Made by a program: the position numbers and the translations under genes. Positions 15,960 to 25,505 of a stretch of 64,000 nt of DNA are shown piece after piece; position 1 is the first letter of the stretch; every line of letters starts with the position of its first letter. A model generated the notes under the pieces. It was not told where the DNA came from. It did no database searches and saw nothing but the letters and a program-made list of their open reading frames with translations. Location: contig DFEG01000040.1 of NCBI GenBank assembly GCA_002369075.1, positions 1 through 64,000 of the forward strand. The letters run 5' to 3'. Source of the stretch: Bacteroidales bacterium UBA3808. GTDB taxonomy: Bacteria > Bacteroidota > Bacteroidia > Bacteroidales > Paludibacteraceae.

Positions 15960-16882
15960 ATCACTTGTTCTATTATGAAGTTAGGCCGCTGTTTGGTCTC
16001 CAGAAAAATACGGCCGATATACTCCCCCAGCACTCCTAAAAACGCAAAGTTGAGACCAAAGAGGAAAAGCATGAGTACCATCATGGAGGTCCACCCAGTG
16101 ACCACGTTACCGACAAGCTTATAGATAATCAGCGCACAAGCGGCAATCATGCTACCAATACAGAGGAGAGCGCCCATGTAGGTTACAATCCGGATCGGGA
16201 ACATCGAGAACGAGAAGATGCGCGCAAACGTGAGAGAGAGCATCTTGGAGAGGTTATAACCGCTTGTGCCGGCAAACCGTGCATCGCGTTTGAGCGGCAC
16301 CGCCACGTATTTATTACCGATAAAATAAAGGAGGCTGACCGCCGTAGCGGTTTTCTCAGGGAAACGCTTCAGCTCCTCTACCACGCTCTTCTTCATCACA
16401 CGGAAAATACCGAGCCGTGGCATGGTGTGGATATCCGTGATGCTGTTAGAGACACTTTGGAAAAGACGCGAGACGGCAATCTTCATGCGGCTGTCTTTGC
16501 GTTCCTCCCATTGCGCAATCGCCATCGTGGCTTCCTTGTCTGCGAGAAGGGCGTCAATGAGCGTAGGGATGTCCTCCGGACGATCCTGAAGGTCACTATC
16601 CATGAGCACAATAAGGTCTTTCGTCGCCAGCGAGAGTCCGGCAGCGATGGAGTTCTGCTGACCGAAATTACGGCTCAGCCGCGCAATGCGGAGGTGCTCA
16701 CGCTGCGTGCGTTCCTCTTGCATGACAGTCCAGGAAGCGTCGCGCGAACCGTCATCGACAAGTATGATCTCGTACTCCTTGACGATGGTCTCCAGCACGG
16801 CTGTCAACCGCCGCAGTAACTCGGGAATGACCTCTTGGTCGTTATAAATCGGTATTACAACCGACAAGGATTCGCTATACAT
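15956..16882 (-). CDS. GT2 polyprenyl-phosphate glycosyltransferase, ArnC/GtrB-like
   Basis: 308 residues. A GT-A domain (about 1-230) shows 'VVIPIYNDQEVI', 'IILVDDGSRDASW', 'FGQQNSIAAGLSLA' and the DxD-type 'LMDSDLQDRPEDIP'. Two C-terminal membrane helices follow (about 235-290). Members transfer a sugar from a nucleotide donor to undecaprenyl phosphate on the cytoplasmic face. The adjacent acetyltransferase and half flippases match the order of events in lipid-linked amino-sugar pathways. It overlaps neighbours by 4 and 8 bp. Confidence 0.9.
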   Translation of the reverse strand: MYSESLSVVIPIYNDQEVIPELLRRLTAVLETIVKEYEIILVDDGSRDASWTVMQEERTQREHLRIARLSRNFGQQNSIAAGLSLATKDLIVLMDSDLQDRPEDIPTLIDALLADKEATMAIAQWEERKDSRMKIAVSRLFQSVSNSITDIHTMPRLGIFRVMKKSVVEELKRFPEKTATAVSLLYFIGNKYVAVPLKRDARFAGTSGYNLSKMLSLTFARIFSFSMFPIRIVTYMGALLCIGSMIAACALIIYKLVGNVVTGWTSMMVLMLFLFGLNFAFLGVLGEYIGRIFLETKQRPNFIIEQVI

Positions 16883-17999
16883 TTATTTCAAATTTGTGGG
16901 TTGATTGATACATAAAATACCCGCTGCGGTCGGCAGAACAGGTAAGCGGTTTGAGTTCTGTGTCTGTCTGCTCCGCCGCTGTGATCTCCGGATAGTCCTT
17001 GGCATGGAGGATATAAGGCAACACTTGCGGCGTCTCTCCGCTCAGGAAATAGACTCCGCTGCAGACATGTATTGTTTTGACGGGAATGACGTTTTGCCCG
17101 AGCGCCACCTCAATCACTCCACGCAGGAAATCATAGCCCGTAGAGAGTTGCACCAGATGGCTGCCGATAAAGTCCCCTCCCATGCGACCGCCGATCTCCA
17201 TGACCACCACGCGCCCTTCGCGAGTGATTTTATACTCCGAATGGGACGCTCCGTTGGTGATACCGAGGGCGTCCAGCGCCTTTGAGGTAATGGTGTAAAT
17301 ACGATCCTGCATCTCCTGTGGCAGAGAAGAAGGCTGATGGTGCGCCAGTTCCACAAAATGAGGTGCGCCGGTGGTAGTCTTATCCGTAATCTGGAGCGGA
17401 TAATGGGTACCGCGGCAAGAGATCGTCTCGACGCTTATCTCCCGTCCGTCAATAAACTCCTCCACCATTGCTTCACCCACGAGTGACACCCGCTCGGCAT
17501 TCTCCACCGCCGGAGCCAACTCCTCCATAGATGTAATCTTCTGCACCCCGAGACTGCCGGAACGGTCAGACGGTTTGACGATAAGCGGCAGTTCGAGTCC
17601 CGAGACATCCGAGCGTTCGCCACGTGCCAGCACCCTGTATCCCGGGCAATCGACTCCGGCTGCCACCAACGCCTCGCGCATAAGGTGTTTGTCATGCGCC
17701 TTGAGAGAGGACTCGTAGCTGTTTCCAATCAGCCCCATTTGCTCCGCCACGTACGCCACAGTAGGCGCGGCGACATCGCTGGCAATGGTGCAGATACCAT
17801 CTATATGCTCTTTGCGGCATATATCAAGGATAGCCTCTTTCTCCGTAATGGAGAGTGGATAAAACGTGTCGCAAAGATCCTTGCAGACCGCTCCCTGCTC
17901 CCATGCAAAACAGATGGTCCGCAACCCCATCTCCTTGGCGCGGAGAACCAAAGGTTGCTGCAAATACGAGGCACCTATGATAGCTAATGTCTTTGACAT
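16875..17999 (-). CDS. ATP-grasp carboxylate-amine ligase-like protein
   Basis: 374 residues. The N-terminal pre-ATP-grasp domain opens 'TLAIIGASYLQQPLVLRAKEMG'. The central ATP-grasp domain shows 'LPLIVKPSDRSGSLGV', 'VEEFIDGREISVE', and metal-binding 'EIGGRMGGDFIGSHL'. Family members join a carboxylate to an amine or thiol using ATP, or carboxylate a small molecule. In this glycan operon a role in preparing or attaching an amino-acid substituent is plausible but unproven. It overlaps GT2 by 8 bp and abuts the GT-C gene. Confidence 0.82.
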   Translation of the reverse strand: MSKTLAIIGASYLQQPLVLRAKEMGLRTICFAWEQGAVCKDLCDTFYPLSITEKEAILDICRKEHIDGICTIASDVAAPTVAYVAEQMGLIGNSYESSLKAHDKHLMREALVAAGVDCPGYRVLARGERSDVSGLELPLIVKPSDRSGSLGVQKITSMEELAPAVENAERVSLVGEAMVEEFIDGREISVETISCRGTHYPLQITDKTTTGAPHFVELAHHQPSSLPQEMQDRIYTITSKALDALGITNGASHSEYKITREGRVVVMEIGGRMGGDFIGSHLVQLSTGYDFLRGVIEVALGQNVIPVKTIHVCSGVYFLSGETPQVLPYILHAKDYPEITAAEQTDTELKPLTCSADRSGYFMYQSTHKFEINV

Positions 18000-18030
18000 T
18001 TATGATTTTTGATTTACGATTTGTAATTGT
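18000..18030. repeat. ATGATTTTTGATTTACGATT tandem repeat at a gene end
   Basis: Four 7-8 bp words TATGATTTTTGATTTACGAT then TTGTAATTGT at the junction of the GT-C and ATP-grasp genes. It contributes the stop codon of the former. Confidence 0.65.
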
Positions 18031-19577
18031 ACGAGTGCATAACGTCCGTTCCGGCACCGCCACTTGATTTCAGTCGGTACACCGTAATGTTTCTCAATCT
18101 GCTCGCACACGCGCTGTAGAGCCGTGTGATCGCGGGTATAATTGATATCTGTGAGGATATACATGTTTTCGTTGAGCAAGGCCCTGTAACTATGTCCGAC
18201 GGGTTTGTTGAGTGGCGACCATGTCACCCATCCCAAGGTGTATTTGCGGCTCTTGTAGGGCCATACGTGCCATGGATCGGTTGCCTCCATCATCATCGAG
18301 GTACCTATGGTCGTCACATACGCATCATCCGGCACGTAGTCCAAAAGCGGTTGTTGCAGATGCTTCCATACATAGCGGTTAAAATCCGCTGTCTCGCGTT
18401 CTTCGTACATCTGATAGCCATACCATAGACAAAGGGTAGCTACCGCGAGGCCTATCCCCCAGCGGCGTTTGAGACCAATGGTATTCGGCAAGAGCATGAA
18501 ATCCGTCATTAACAGTGACATCAGCATACACAGGAAGACTCTGTTCTTAAGGAAACCATCAAGACTGACATAGACCATGAGCGCTACCATTAAGATGGTA
18601 TAAAAGATGAGGAAAGCGCGTTTGGTATGGTTTTGGGTGGTGAGCGTCATGACAACCAGCAATACCAGAAGAATAACTATCTCCACCTCATATTTGTCCA
18701 TCCTGTATAAGTTGTCCAGTTTGTCACGGAGCGGCACTTCTCCTACCGCGGCACTGATTCGTCTAATAGCAGGCAGGTCTATCTGTTCTGCATCCTGAAC
18801 GAAGCGCAATAGGAGCTGGTAGTCCATCGGATCGATGCCTTCAGGCAGTTGTCCGGTGGTCATCCGGTAAGCGTTGGGGTTATCGTTAAGTTTGGCACGG
18901 AGGAGGTTATACTCGCGGAAATATCTCCACTCCGGATCGCTGTCATAAACGGCTCTGTTGGTATATCGGCAGGCAACCACCGCCATCAGCATCACCACAA
19001 CGGCCATATACTTACGCCACTCCAGATGGTAAGTATAGACGATGATCGGTGCCATGAGTACACCCACCAAACCGGCAGCCCAAAAGCGCACGAGGGCTGC
19101 AATGACAACCAGAACCACTCCGCTCCACCGCGAGCAGACACTCTCCTTCCTTAGCAGCAAAGCGCAGCCGGCAAGACAGGTGATACCGGCTGTTGTTGTG
19201 AACTGAAAAGCAATGATGATACGTGCCCACAGCACGTAGATCAGAGCCAGCCACAGACCTTTCTCCCACCGTGCACGGTTCGGCGTAGTAAGAATACAAT
19301 AAGTCAAAATGGAAACGGAAAGTACGTGCAGTACGGCAAACGACAGTGTGTACCACTCAACAGCTGTTGTCAGGCGGTACAAAGCAGCCAACAAAGCGCC
19401 ATAGATGACATTGATATAGACCAGATGGCAGTCCGGCATGCCGGAATAAGTTCCATTCGCAATCATCGCCATCATGACATCGTCGTTCTCCTCAAAACCT
19501 AAAGGCAGAAATGCTGCCGCCAGTGCAAAAAAGAGGGTGTTGAGCACCAGTAATATGGATATTTTTCTTACTCCCAT
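18000..19577 (-). CDS. Polytopic membrane protein, GT-C glycosyltransferase-like
   Basis: 525 residues with about eleven hydrophobic segments. The first loop carries the acidic cluster 'GFEENDDVMMAMIANGTYSG', typical of GT-C enzymes, and a soluble C-terminal domain follows ('DDAYVTTIGTSMMMEATDPW'). The family is not recognised by name. A transferase using a polyprenyl-phosphate sugar is inferred from topology and neighbours. The last codons ('QIVNQKS') come from a tandem repeat (18000-18030) that also supplies the stop codon. Confidence 0.6.
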   Translation of the reverse strand: MGVRKISILLVLNTLFFALAAAFLPLGFEENDDVMMAMIANGTYSGMPDCHLVYINVIYGALLAALYRLTTAVEWYTLSFAVLHVLSVSILTYCILTTPNRARWEKGLWLALIYVLWARIIIAFQFTTTAGITCLAGCALLLRKESVCSRWSGVVLVVIAALVRFWAAGLVGVLMAPIIVYTYHLEWRKYMAVVVMLMAVVACRYTNRAVYDSDPEWRYFREYNLLRAKLNDNPNAYRMTTGQLPEGIDPMDYQLLLRFVQDAEQIDLPAIRRISAAVGEVPLRDKLDNLYRMDKYEVEIVILLVLLVVMTLTTQNHTKRAFLIFYTILMVALMVYVSLDGFLKNRVFLCMLMSLLMTDFMLLPNTIGLKRRWGIGLAVATLCLWYGYQMYEERETADFNRYVWKHLQQPLLDYVPDDAYVTTIGTSMMMEATDPWHVWPYKSRKYTLGWVTWSPLNKPVGHSYRALLNENMYILTDINYTRDHTALQRVCEQIEKHYGVPTEIKWRCRNGRYALVQLQIVNQKS

Positions 19578-20659
19578 CTTCTGTCACCGGCAAAAAGGCG
19601 CCTCAGTCCGTGCAGCCATGTAGTTATTATCATATGTCGCGCATACGCCGGGCTATAAACACTCATTCTCCATGCATTGGCGACTCGTTCTCTCATTGTG
19701 CGCCACTTGCGTACAAAGCGGTTCTTAGCCGTATCGGGTTGAGTGGCAGGCGTTCTCAGTGTCCCGTCCAGCAGATCCTCCATCAGTCGTTGGGCACGCG
19801 GCAGAACAGACGGTTCATAGAGGGGTGCTTCTCCTTCAGGAAGCCCGAGGAAATGCACTTCCATAGCCATAAACAGATGCCACACATCCGTCATATGAAG
19901 GACACGCAGACAGCGTTTGAGCCGCGGTCTGTCTATCGCGGAAGCGTAATGATGCAACAAGAGCGCATGATCGCACAACTGACGGAGACAGGCACCGTTC
20001 GTCATCATATGCTCCCAGGAATGAAGGCATATGAAGAGAGCGTTAAAAGTCGGTTCCGGTACACGCACCTCAAGCCCGTCAAGAGTCAACGGGAGTGCAT
20101 GACTCATTCCCTCTTGCTCAATCGTCTCGTAATGGTATTCGTCAAGCGGATGCTGGAAGGCTATCGACACACGATGCACCTCAATAGATATACCGTCCGC
20201 GATGAGGTTGTAGTGCTTGTAATGATCCAACTCCTCATCAAACTTCAAGGCACAAGGAAAAGTTTCACGCATCACGGCACAAGCCGGATGGTATTGCTCT
20301 TTCCCGACGAAGAGATCTATATCCCCCCACTCTCTTTGTTCGGGCGAAGGATAAACGGCTGCCAGTCCGGCTCCCTTCATCAGGACGGCATGAATACCGG
20401 CGTTTTCCAACGCCGTCCAAGCCTGAGAGAGAGTATGATGGAGACGGACGTGTTGCTGCATCGTACGCATACATGCGCCTTTCATCTGCGCTCGCGCGTA
20501 TAAAGAGATATTATCATCCTCCAGCAACGCCGGAAAAACCAACGCTCCCGTTCCCTGGTGCATGTGAAACGCCAGAAGCCCGTCCGTAACGGGAGTTTCT
20601 ATCCGCCCGGTACCCCATAACGAGGCACGAACGGCTGCTATGTAGGATTCATTACTCAT
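19568..20659 (-). CDS. Nucleotidyltransferase-fold protein (NTP_transf_5 family)
   Basis: 363 residues. The nucleotidyltransferase core is at about 85-160, with 'AVLMKGAGLAAVYPSPEQR' and the metal-binding 'WGDIDLFV'; a helical C-terminal part follows. This family of uncharacterised nucleotidyltransferases is often found inside surface-polysaccharide clusters. The substrate is unknown. It overlaps the sugar transferase by 4 bp and the GT-C gene by 10 bp. Confidence 0.78.
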   Translation of the reverse strand: MSNESYIAAVRASLWGTGRIETPVTDGLLAFHMHQGTGALVFPALLEDDNISLYARAQMKGACMRTMQQHVRLHHTLSQAWTALENAGIHAVLMKGAGLAAVYPSPEQREWGDIDLFVGKEQYHPACAVMRETFPCALKFDEELDHYKHYNLIADGISIEVHRVSIAFQHPLDEYHYETIEQEGMSHALPLTLDGLEVRVPEPTFNALFICLHSWEHMMTNGACLRQLCDHALLLHHYASAIDRPRLKRCLRVLHMTDVWHLFMAMEVHFLGLPEGEAPLYEPSVLPRAQRLMEDLLDGTLRTPATQPDTAKNRFVRKWRTMRERVANAWRMSVYSPAYARHMIITTWLHGLRRLFAGDRRWE

Positions 20660-22206
20660 GCACTATGCGTCTTGCGTGTCAAAATGGAACGGAGGGTGAG
20701 AAAGAAATACTTGATATCCGTCCTGACAGGGTGCGCCAGGTACTCTGTGAGGTATTTGTCTTCGCTCGCAAAGAGTTCCTCGAACGTATCGGGATGATCG
20801 ATATAGAAAGGCGGTATAAGACCGGGTTTGCACAACGTACGTTTATCCCGAAGCCACTCGGGGTAAGTATCAAACATCGCCCGGCTTAACGGCCGCACAC
20901 CGACCAACTTGATATCCCTTTTGATCCAGTTGATGAGCATCGGTAACTCGTCCAACCAGTACTTGCGCATAAATTTACCCCAGTTGGTAATCCGCCAATC
21001 GTCATTGGATTTGTCGGATATATCCATTCCTCCGCGGGCATCGAAGACGTACTTCTGAATATACTCGGCGTAAGGGTGCATCGTACGGAACTTGTAGAAA
21101 TATTTAATCTCCATGTTTTCGCATACTCGTGGCAGTTTGATCATCGGGCCGTAGACCTTAATCTGCTCCTGCGGATAAGGCTGCGAGTGACGATGCGCAA
21201 AGACATACTCTATGTGCCCCATAGGTACGATCTCATCGACCTCAAAACCGCAATAGTATAACCTACCGAGCACCTCGGTCTTACTCAGCATTCTTTTCCG
21301 TCCCCTCGTTACATCATAGTAGAGACGGCTGGTGAGCATAAGCCTGGGTATGACTCGTTTCTGGAAGAAATAGAGGCTATAGATAATCCAGTTTAAAGGA
21401 CGTGGATATTTGTTGAGTATTTTCTGCTTGATATACTCCTGCGGCCGGTAACAGCAGACGTACCGTCCGCCATCCGGCAGTTTCTGGTTAACGGCACAGA
21501 ACCGGCGGTTGATTCCACGCGCATCGTTAAGAAGCGTCAGGTCCACGATGGTGCTGTACTGGTAATCGGGTATCTGGAGAAATGCAAAACGGTCTCTGTC
21601 GCAAATCGCTTTTGTAAGGCGGCTGTCCAGATGCGCTTTCTCCAACAGCATCCGATAGTCTGTCTCGGTGGTCACGGAGAGTACCGATTGCCGGATTGAA
21701 CGCATGGATGCCACTGACCGTGGCGAGTCAGGGTGCGTGACGACGGCGTTCCGGCGTTTCTCTATCTGCATTGCCGGAACGGTCATGTTCGTCGCGTATT
21801 TCCAGTAATGTTCCATTAGTACCACTACCGTCTCCATCGCTCCTACGATGAGAATCGTCCACATCGCTACCCGTGGCGAGAGGTTGTAAGGTAATCGGGG
21901 AAGGATCCACCAGCATACACCTATTAGAACAGCGGCATCGGCAATAACGGATAACAGTGCTTGCCAGAACCAGGATTCTTTATACGGTCGGTAGAGTTGT
22001 ACCGCAAAACCGACGATGATCCATAGGATGGTCAAAATACCAAAAAGCGACCAATAAGAGGCATACTCGCTCTTATTGGACACCCATCGCCAAAGCATAC
22101 ACAGCAGTACAGCCATGGCCCATATAATCAGGTCCAGTACTACTCTCCTATGCCATCCTTCACGTATCATCCGTTGAATCGGTTTTGTTTGCCGTACACT
22201 ACCCAT
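20656..22206 (-). CDS. Polyprenyl-phosphate sugar-1-phosphate transferase-like protein
   Basis: 516 residues. Four or five N-terminal membrane helices (about 22-140) are followed by a soluble part and a C-terminal bacterial sugar transferase domain (about 370-516) with 'FYKFRTMHPYAEYI', 'DELPMLIN' and 'LVGVRPLSRAMF'. Such enzymes start a glycan by moving a sugar phosphate onto undecaprenyl phosphate. The region between, around residues 175-330, is unlike the usual CoA-binding-like domain and deserves separate comparison. The 5' end overlaps the MMPL gene by 40 bp; an internal Met at about residue 13 is an alternative start. Confidence 0.82.
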   Translation of the reverse strand: MGSVRQTKPIQRMIREGWHRRVVLDLIIWAMAVLLCMLWRWVSNKSEYASYWSLFGILTILWIIVGFAVQLYRPYKESWFWQALLSVIADAAVLIGVCWWILPRLPYNLSPRVAMWTILIVGAMETVVVLMEHYWKYATNMTVPAMQIEKRRNAVVTHPDSPRSVASMRSIRQSVLSVTTETDYRMLLEKAHLDSRLTKAICDRDRFAFLQIPDYQYSTIVDLTLLNDARGINRRFCAVNQKLPDGGRYVCCYRPQEYIKQKILNKYPRPLNWIIYSLYFFQKRVIPRLMLTSRLYYDVTRGRKRMLSKTEVLGRLYYCGFEVDEIVPMGHIEYVFAHRHSQPYPQEQIKVYGPMIKLPRVCENMEIKYFYKFRTMHPYAEYIQKYVFDARGGMDISDKSNDDWRITNWGKFMRKYWLDELPMLINWIKRDIKLVGVRPLSRAMFDTYPEWLRDKRTLCKPGLIPPFYIDHPDTFEELFASEDKYLTEYLAHPVRTDIKYFFLTLRSILTRKTHSA

Positions 22207-25200
22207 TTATCCAACGCCACCAGAACAGCCGGAACGACAGTAAGCGTAAGCACTACAGCCACAAAAGCTCCGACAGCCAGACACCCGACTATGTTGCTGA
22301 TCATCAGATCGTCAATGAAGAGAGCCATGGCACCCGGACCGATCACCATGATCAGTCCTGAGGTCAGGATAGTGCGTATGGAGCCTCTATAAGCGGCACA
22401 AACGGCATCTACAGGCAGCATTGTCTTGCGATTCTCACGATAGTAGTTTGCAAACAGGATACCGTAATCAATCGTTGCTCCCATTAGGATGGCCTGCACT
22501 ATAAGGTACGCCAGATAGAGCATCTGCCCCGAAACCAAACCGGCTACCACTACATTGACGTATACCGCAGTCATCACGGCCACTACCAGGATGAGTGGCA
22601 CAATAACGGAACGGAAGGTGATAGCAACAATTAGGAAAATCGAGAGGATCGTCAGGAGCGACACTACGTTCATCTCGTGGTCAAAGCCCGCACGCATCTC
22701 CGCGTACATCACCGATTCGCCTACATAATAATGCTCATGAGCCATACAAGCGTCTGCGGTTTCAGTCAGTGCATCTACGAAATCATAGGTCTCTTTCGAC
22801 TCCACGGGCAAGGATGAGAGCACCACTAAAAGGGAGTGGTTCTCCTTGCGCAACTGACCGAGCCCTTCCTTGATCTGCGATTTGATATTCGTTGCCTGCG
22901 CGCCAATAGAATCAGGAAGCAGATCCGCCAAGCGAGGGTCACGAACGAGCGTGTCACACAGATAGACCAATAGTGGTTCGAAGCCCAATGTAAGCGTGTC
23001 ACAACGGCTGTTCATCGACCCGTAGAAATCGTACAAAAGCGACATCTGCGCAGGCGTTACAGGTTCAGATTTGACATCCGAGAGAGCCATGAGACGGTCA
23101 AGTTTCTTGGCCATCTGCTCTGCCGTATAGGTCTTGCCGCCAAAGACCAGTTCCGAGAACAACTCTGCCTGCAGATCTGCTCTGGAAGGTCCTTTGGGTT
23201 TCTTCACAGCCGTCTCCGTTGCCTTCTCCGCTTTAGGAGTCTGTGCCCGTGTAGTGTCCGTACTATGAAGCGAGCGCTGCATCTGTGCTAAAGCACTCAC
23301 CATATCTTCGGTACTCAAATCTGCCGGAGGAGTACTCCGTTCGGGCTCTTTCTTTTTAGGATAAGCGATAGCCATAAGCTCGTCGTCCGAGAAGTCCTCA
23401 ATACCGAAAGCACGCAGGAGGATATTCATGTCTCCCGGAGTAAGCGCGGCGTTCTCATCCGCAAGATCCATGAGATGGGCACGTTGGCTGAGGAGTGTTC
23501 GTTGCTCCTCGTTAATCATGCCTGCAAGCCCGGGACGTTTAAACAGATCATCAACCAGCAGATGGACATACTGGAGCGGCGTCATCTTCTTTACCTTACC
23601 GGGTGCATAGTTGTACACCAACTGCGTTTGGAACGGTGTGGAGCCGATAAAAACAGCCATTTCCTTAATGGACATCGGCAGCCTGATTGCCGCCGTGTCG
23701 GTCAGCTTTCGCATTTCGATGGAGATGGCAGAGGTCTGCACAGCATTCAGGCGTTCCATAAAAGGAATGATCTCTATCTTATCGACAGTCACCTGGGGTA
23801 CAGAGATCGTATCATCGGTGATGACTAACGGCGGAGTGAACACCTCCAACGGTGCTATTGTCTCGCGTTTCGGCACGATAGTATCAATCAGTTCTTTCTT
23901 CTCCAGAAGTGCTTTCGAAGCCGGTTTCTCGACCTTCGCTTCCGTTATGGTATCCTCCTCCGGCACATCAAGCATCGACTGCAGGAGTGCTATCTGGTTC
24001 TTCATCTCCTCATCCAGATAGGATGCGAAGAGCGGGTTGGAAGCCACATCGGAATGTAGGAAACGCGCCAAATCAGGGAAAGCTATCTCGGTCTCGACGG
24101 AGTCTTTGGCACGCATATAATAGACGAGTTGTACCATCTCCGGCGTAATAGCACTGAGCGCCTCGTCCGGTACCGTCGTTCCTTCGGGCATGAAATCCTT
24201 AAAATCCGTCAGGAGCGATTGCACGTGGTTAGCCATTCCGGCGGGCGTAAGCGGTTCGCTCATGAGCGTAGGATAACTGATAACGGACTTGATATCCGGA
24301 CGGACTATCAGGCTGTCCGCCAAGGTGAAGACAGAATCCTCGTCCTGCGTGTCATAAACCAGCACAAACGGATTGAGAGAGGGGAATACCTCTTCTATCT
24401 TCGACTCCGCCTCGGCAGAGAAGAAAATGGTCGTTTGGCGGCTCATGTACCACGACCCGAAGAAAAGCACAACGGCTCCTATCGCTATCGGCAGTTTGTG
24501 CCTTGACACGGACTTTGCCAAACCGTCTGTCGGCGGGATATATGCCACTTTTGCCGTTTTGTTGATCGTCTTGCGGAAAATCAGCATGAGCGCCGGCATG
24601 GCCGTAAAAGTACAGATAAGAGAGCATACGACACCTTTTGCCAGCACAATGCCCATGTCGGCACCTATCTTCAGACGCATGAAACAGAGCATCAAAAGCC
24701 CCACCACAGTGGTGAGAGCAGAAGAAAGGATGGACGGAGCCGCCCGTTTGATGGCGCGGTTGGCAGCTATCCATGAGGTGCGTCGGTCGGTATGTTCATC
24801 CTGTTCCTGCCGGTAACGGTTGAGGAGCACAATACAATAGTCGAGCGAAAGCACCGCCTGCAGGATTGAACCGATAAAATTCGTGGTGATGGAGACGGAC
24901 GGCAGGAGTGCGTTCGTGCCCATGTTCAGGACGATTGCAAGACCTGCTGTCAGCAGGATTACCACCGGCTCAAACCATGATTGGGCCATTACGAAAAGCA
25001 CTACCATGATCAGCACGGCGGCAAAAATCATCACGGATACAGGGGGCGTAGCTCCGTCCTGACTCGTCTCTACGACGCAGTTTCCGCCAAAACGGGTACT
25101 GATCTGTTTGCCGAGCGCTTTCTGGTCAACCGATTTGGGAACATCGAGGTCGAAGACTGTGTGTGTGCTATCCGCCGAATAGCGATAGGACACACCGTGA

Positions 25201-25469
25201 ACATCCTCGTAGCCTTCCAGCAGGGTACGGATACCCGGCACTTCGTTCGGCTTGAGCCCTTCAAACATCACATGCACATCGGTACCTGACATCTGGGCGG
25301 ACGAACCGAACTCCTCCATCACAATTTCGAGACCTCGCTTCATCTGCGAGTCATCGGGCAGATATTTAGTCATGTCGGCATTGACATTCACATGGAACAT
25401 CATGATGCCGCAGACTACGGCGAACGCCACGGTAATCGCCAATAATATGTAATGCAGGTTACGTTTCAT
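22167..25469 (-). CDS. MMPL/RND-family exporter
   Basis: 1100 residues. The topology is the RND one: a first helix (about 7-27), a periplasmic loop, a bundle of five helices ('LIMVVLFVMAQSWFEPVVIL', 'SILQAVLSLDYCIVLLNRYR'), a second very long periplasmic loop (about 345-905), and a second five-helix bundle ('MGATIDYGILFANYYRE'). 'LDYCIVLLNRYR' and 'TIDYGILFANYYRE' are the paired proton-relay helices typical of MMPL. Substrates are often lipids or glycolipids. The loop contains a Lys/Pro/Thr-rich insert near residues 700-770. It sits at the start of the glycan gene run. Confidence 0.88.
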   Translation of the reverse strand: MKRNLHYILLAITVAFAVVCGIMMFHVNVNADMTKYLPDDSQMKRGLEIVMEEFGSSAQMSGTDVHVMFEGLKPNEVPGIRTLLEGYEDVHGVSYRYSADSTHTVFDLDVPKSVDQKALGKQISTRFGGNCVVETSQDGATPPVSVMIFAAVLIMVVLFVMAQSWFEPVVILLTAGLAIVLNMGTNALLPSVSITTNFIGSILQAVLSLDYCIVLLNRYRQEQDEHTDRRTSWIAANRAIKRAAPSILSSALTTVVGLLMLCFMRLKIGADMGIVLAKGVVCSLICTFTAMPALMLIFRKTINKTAKVAYIPPTDGLAKSVSRHKLPIAIGAVVLFFGSWYMSRQTTIFFSAEAESKIEEVFPSLNPFVLVYDTQDEDSVFTLADSLIVRPDIKSVISYPTLMSEPLTPAGMANHVQSLLTDFKDFMPEGTTVPDEALSAITPEMVQLVYYMRAKDSVETEIAFPDLARFLHSDVASNPLFASYLDEEMKNQIALLQSMLDVPEEDTITEAKVEKPASKALLEKKELIDTIVPKRETIAPLEVFTPPLVITDDTISVPQVTVDKIEIIPFMERLNAVQTSAISIEMRKLTDTAAIRLPMSIKEMAVFIGSTPFQTQLVYNYAPGKVKKMTPLQYVHLLVDDLFKRPGLAGMINEEQRTLLSQRAHLMDLADENAALTPGDMNILLRAFGIEDFSDDELMAIAYPKKKEPERSTPPADLSTEDMVSALAQMQRSLHSTDTTRAQTPKAEKATETAVKKPKGPSRADLQAELFSELVFGGKTYTAEQMAKKLDRLMALSDVKSEPVTPAQMSLLYDFYGSMNSRCDTLTLGFEPLLVYLCDTLVRDPRLADLLPDSIGAQATNIKSQIKEGLGQLRKENHSLLVVLSSLPVESKETYDFVDALTETADACMAHEHYYVGESVMYAEMRAGFDHEMNVVSLLTILSIFLIVAITFRSVIVPLILVVAVMTAVYVNVVVAGLVSGQMLYLAYLIVQAILMGATIDYGILFANYYRENRKTMLPVDAVCAAYRGSIRTILTSGLIMVIGPGAMALFIDDLMISNIVGCLAVGAFVAVVLTLTVVPAVLVALDKWVVYGKQNRFNG

Positions 25470-25505
25470 CTATCGTCTCTGACTTTGTACTCCTGTTCAG
25501 ACTGC

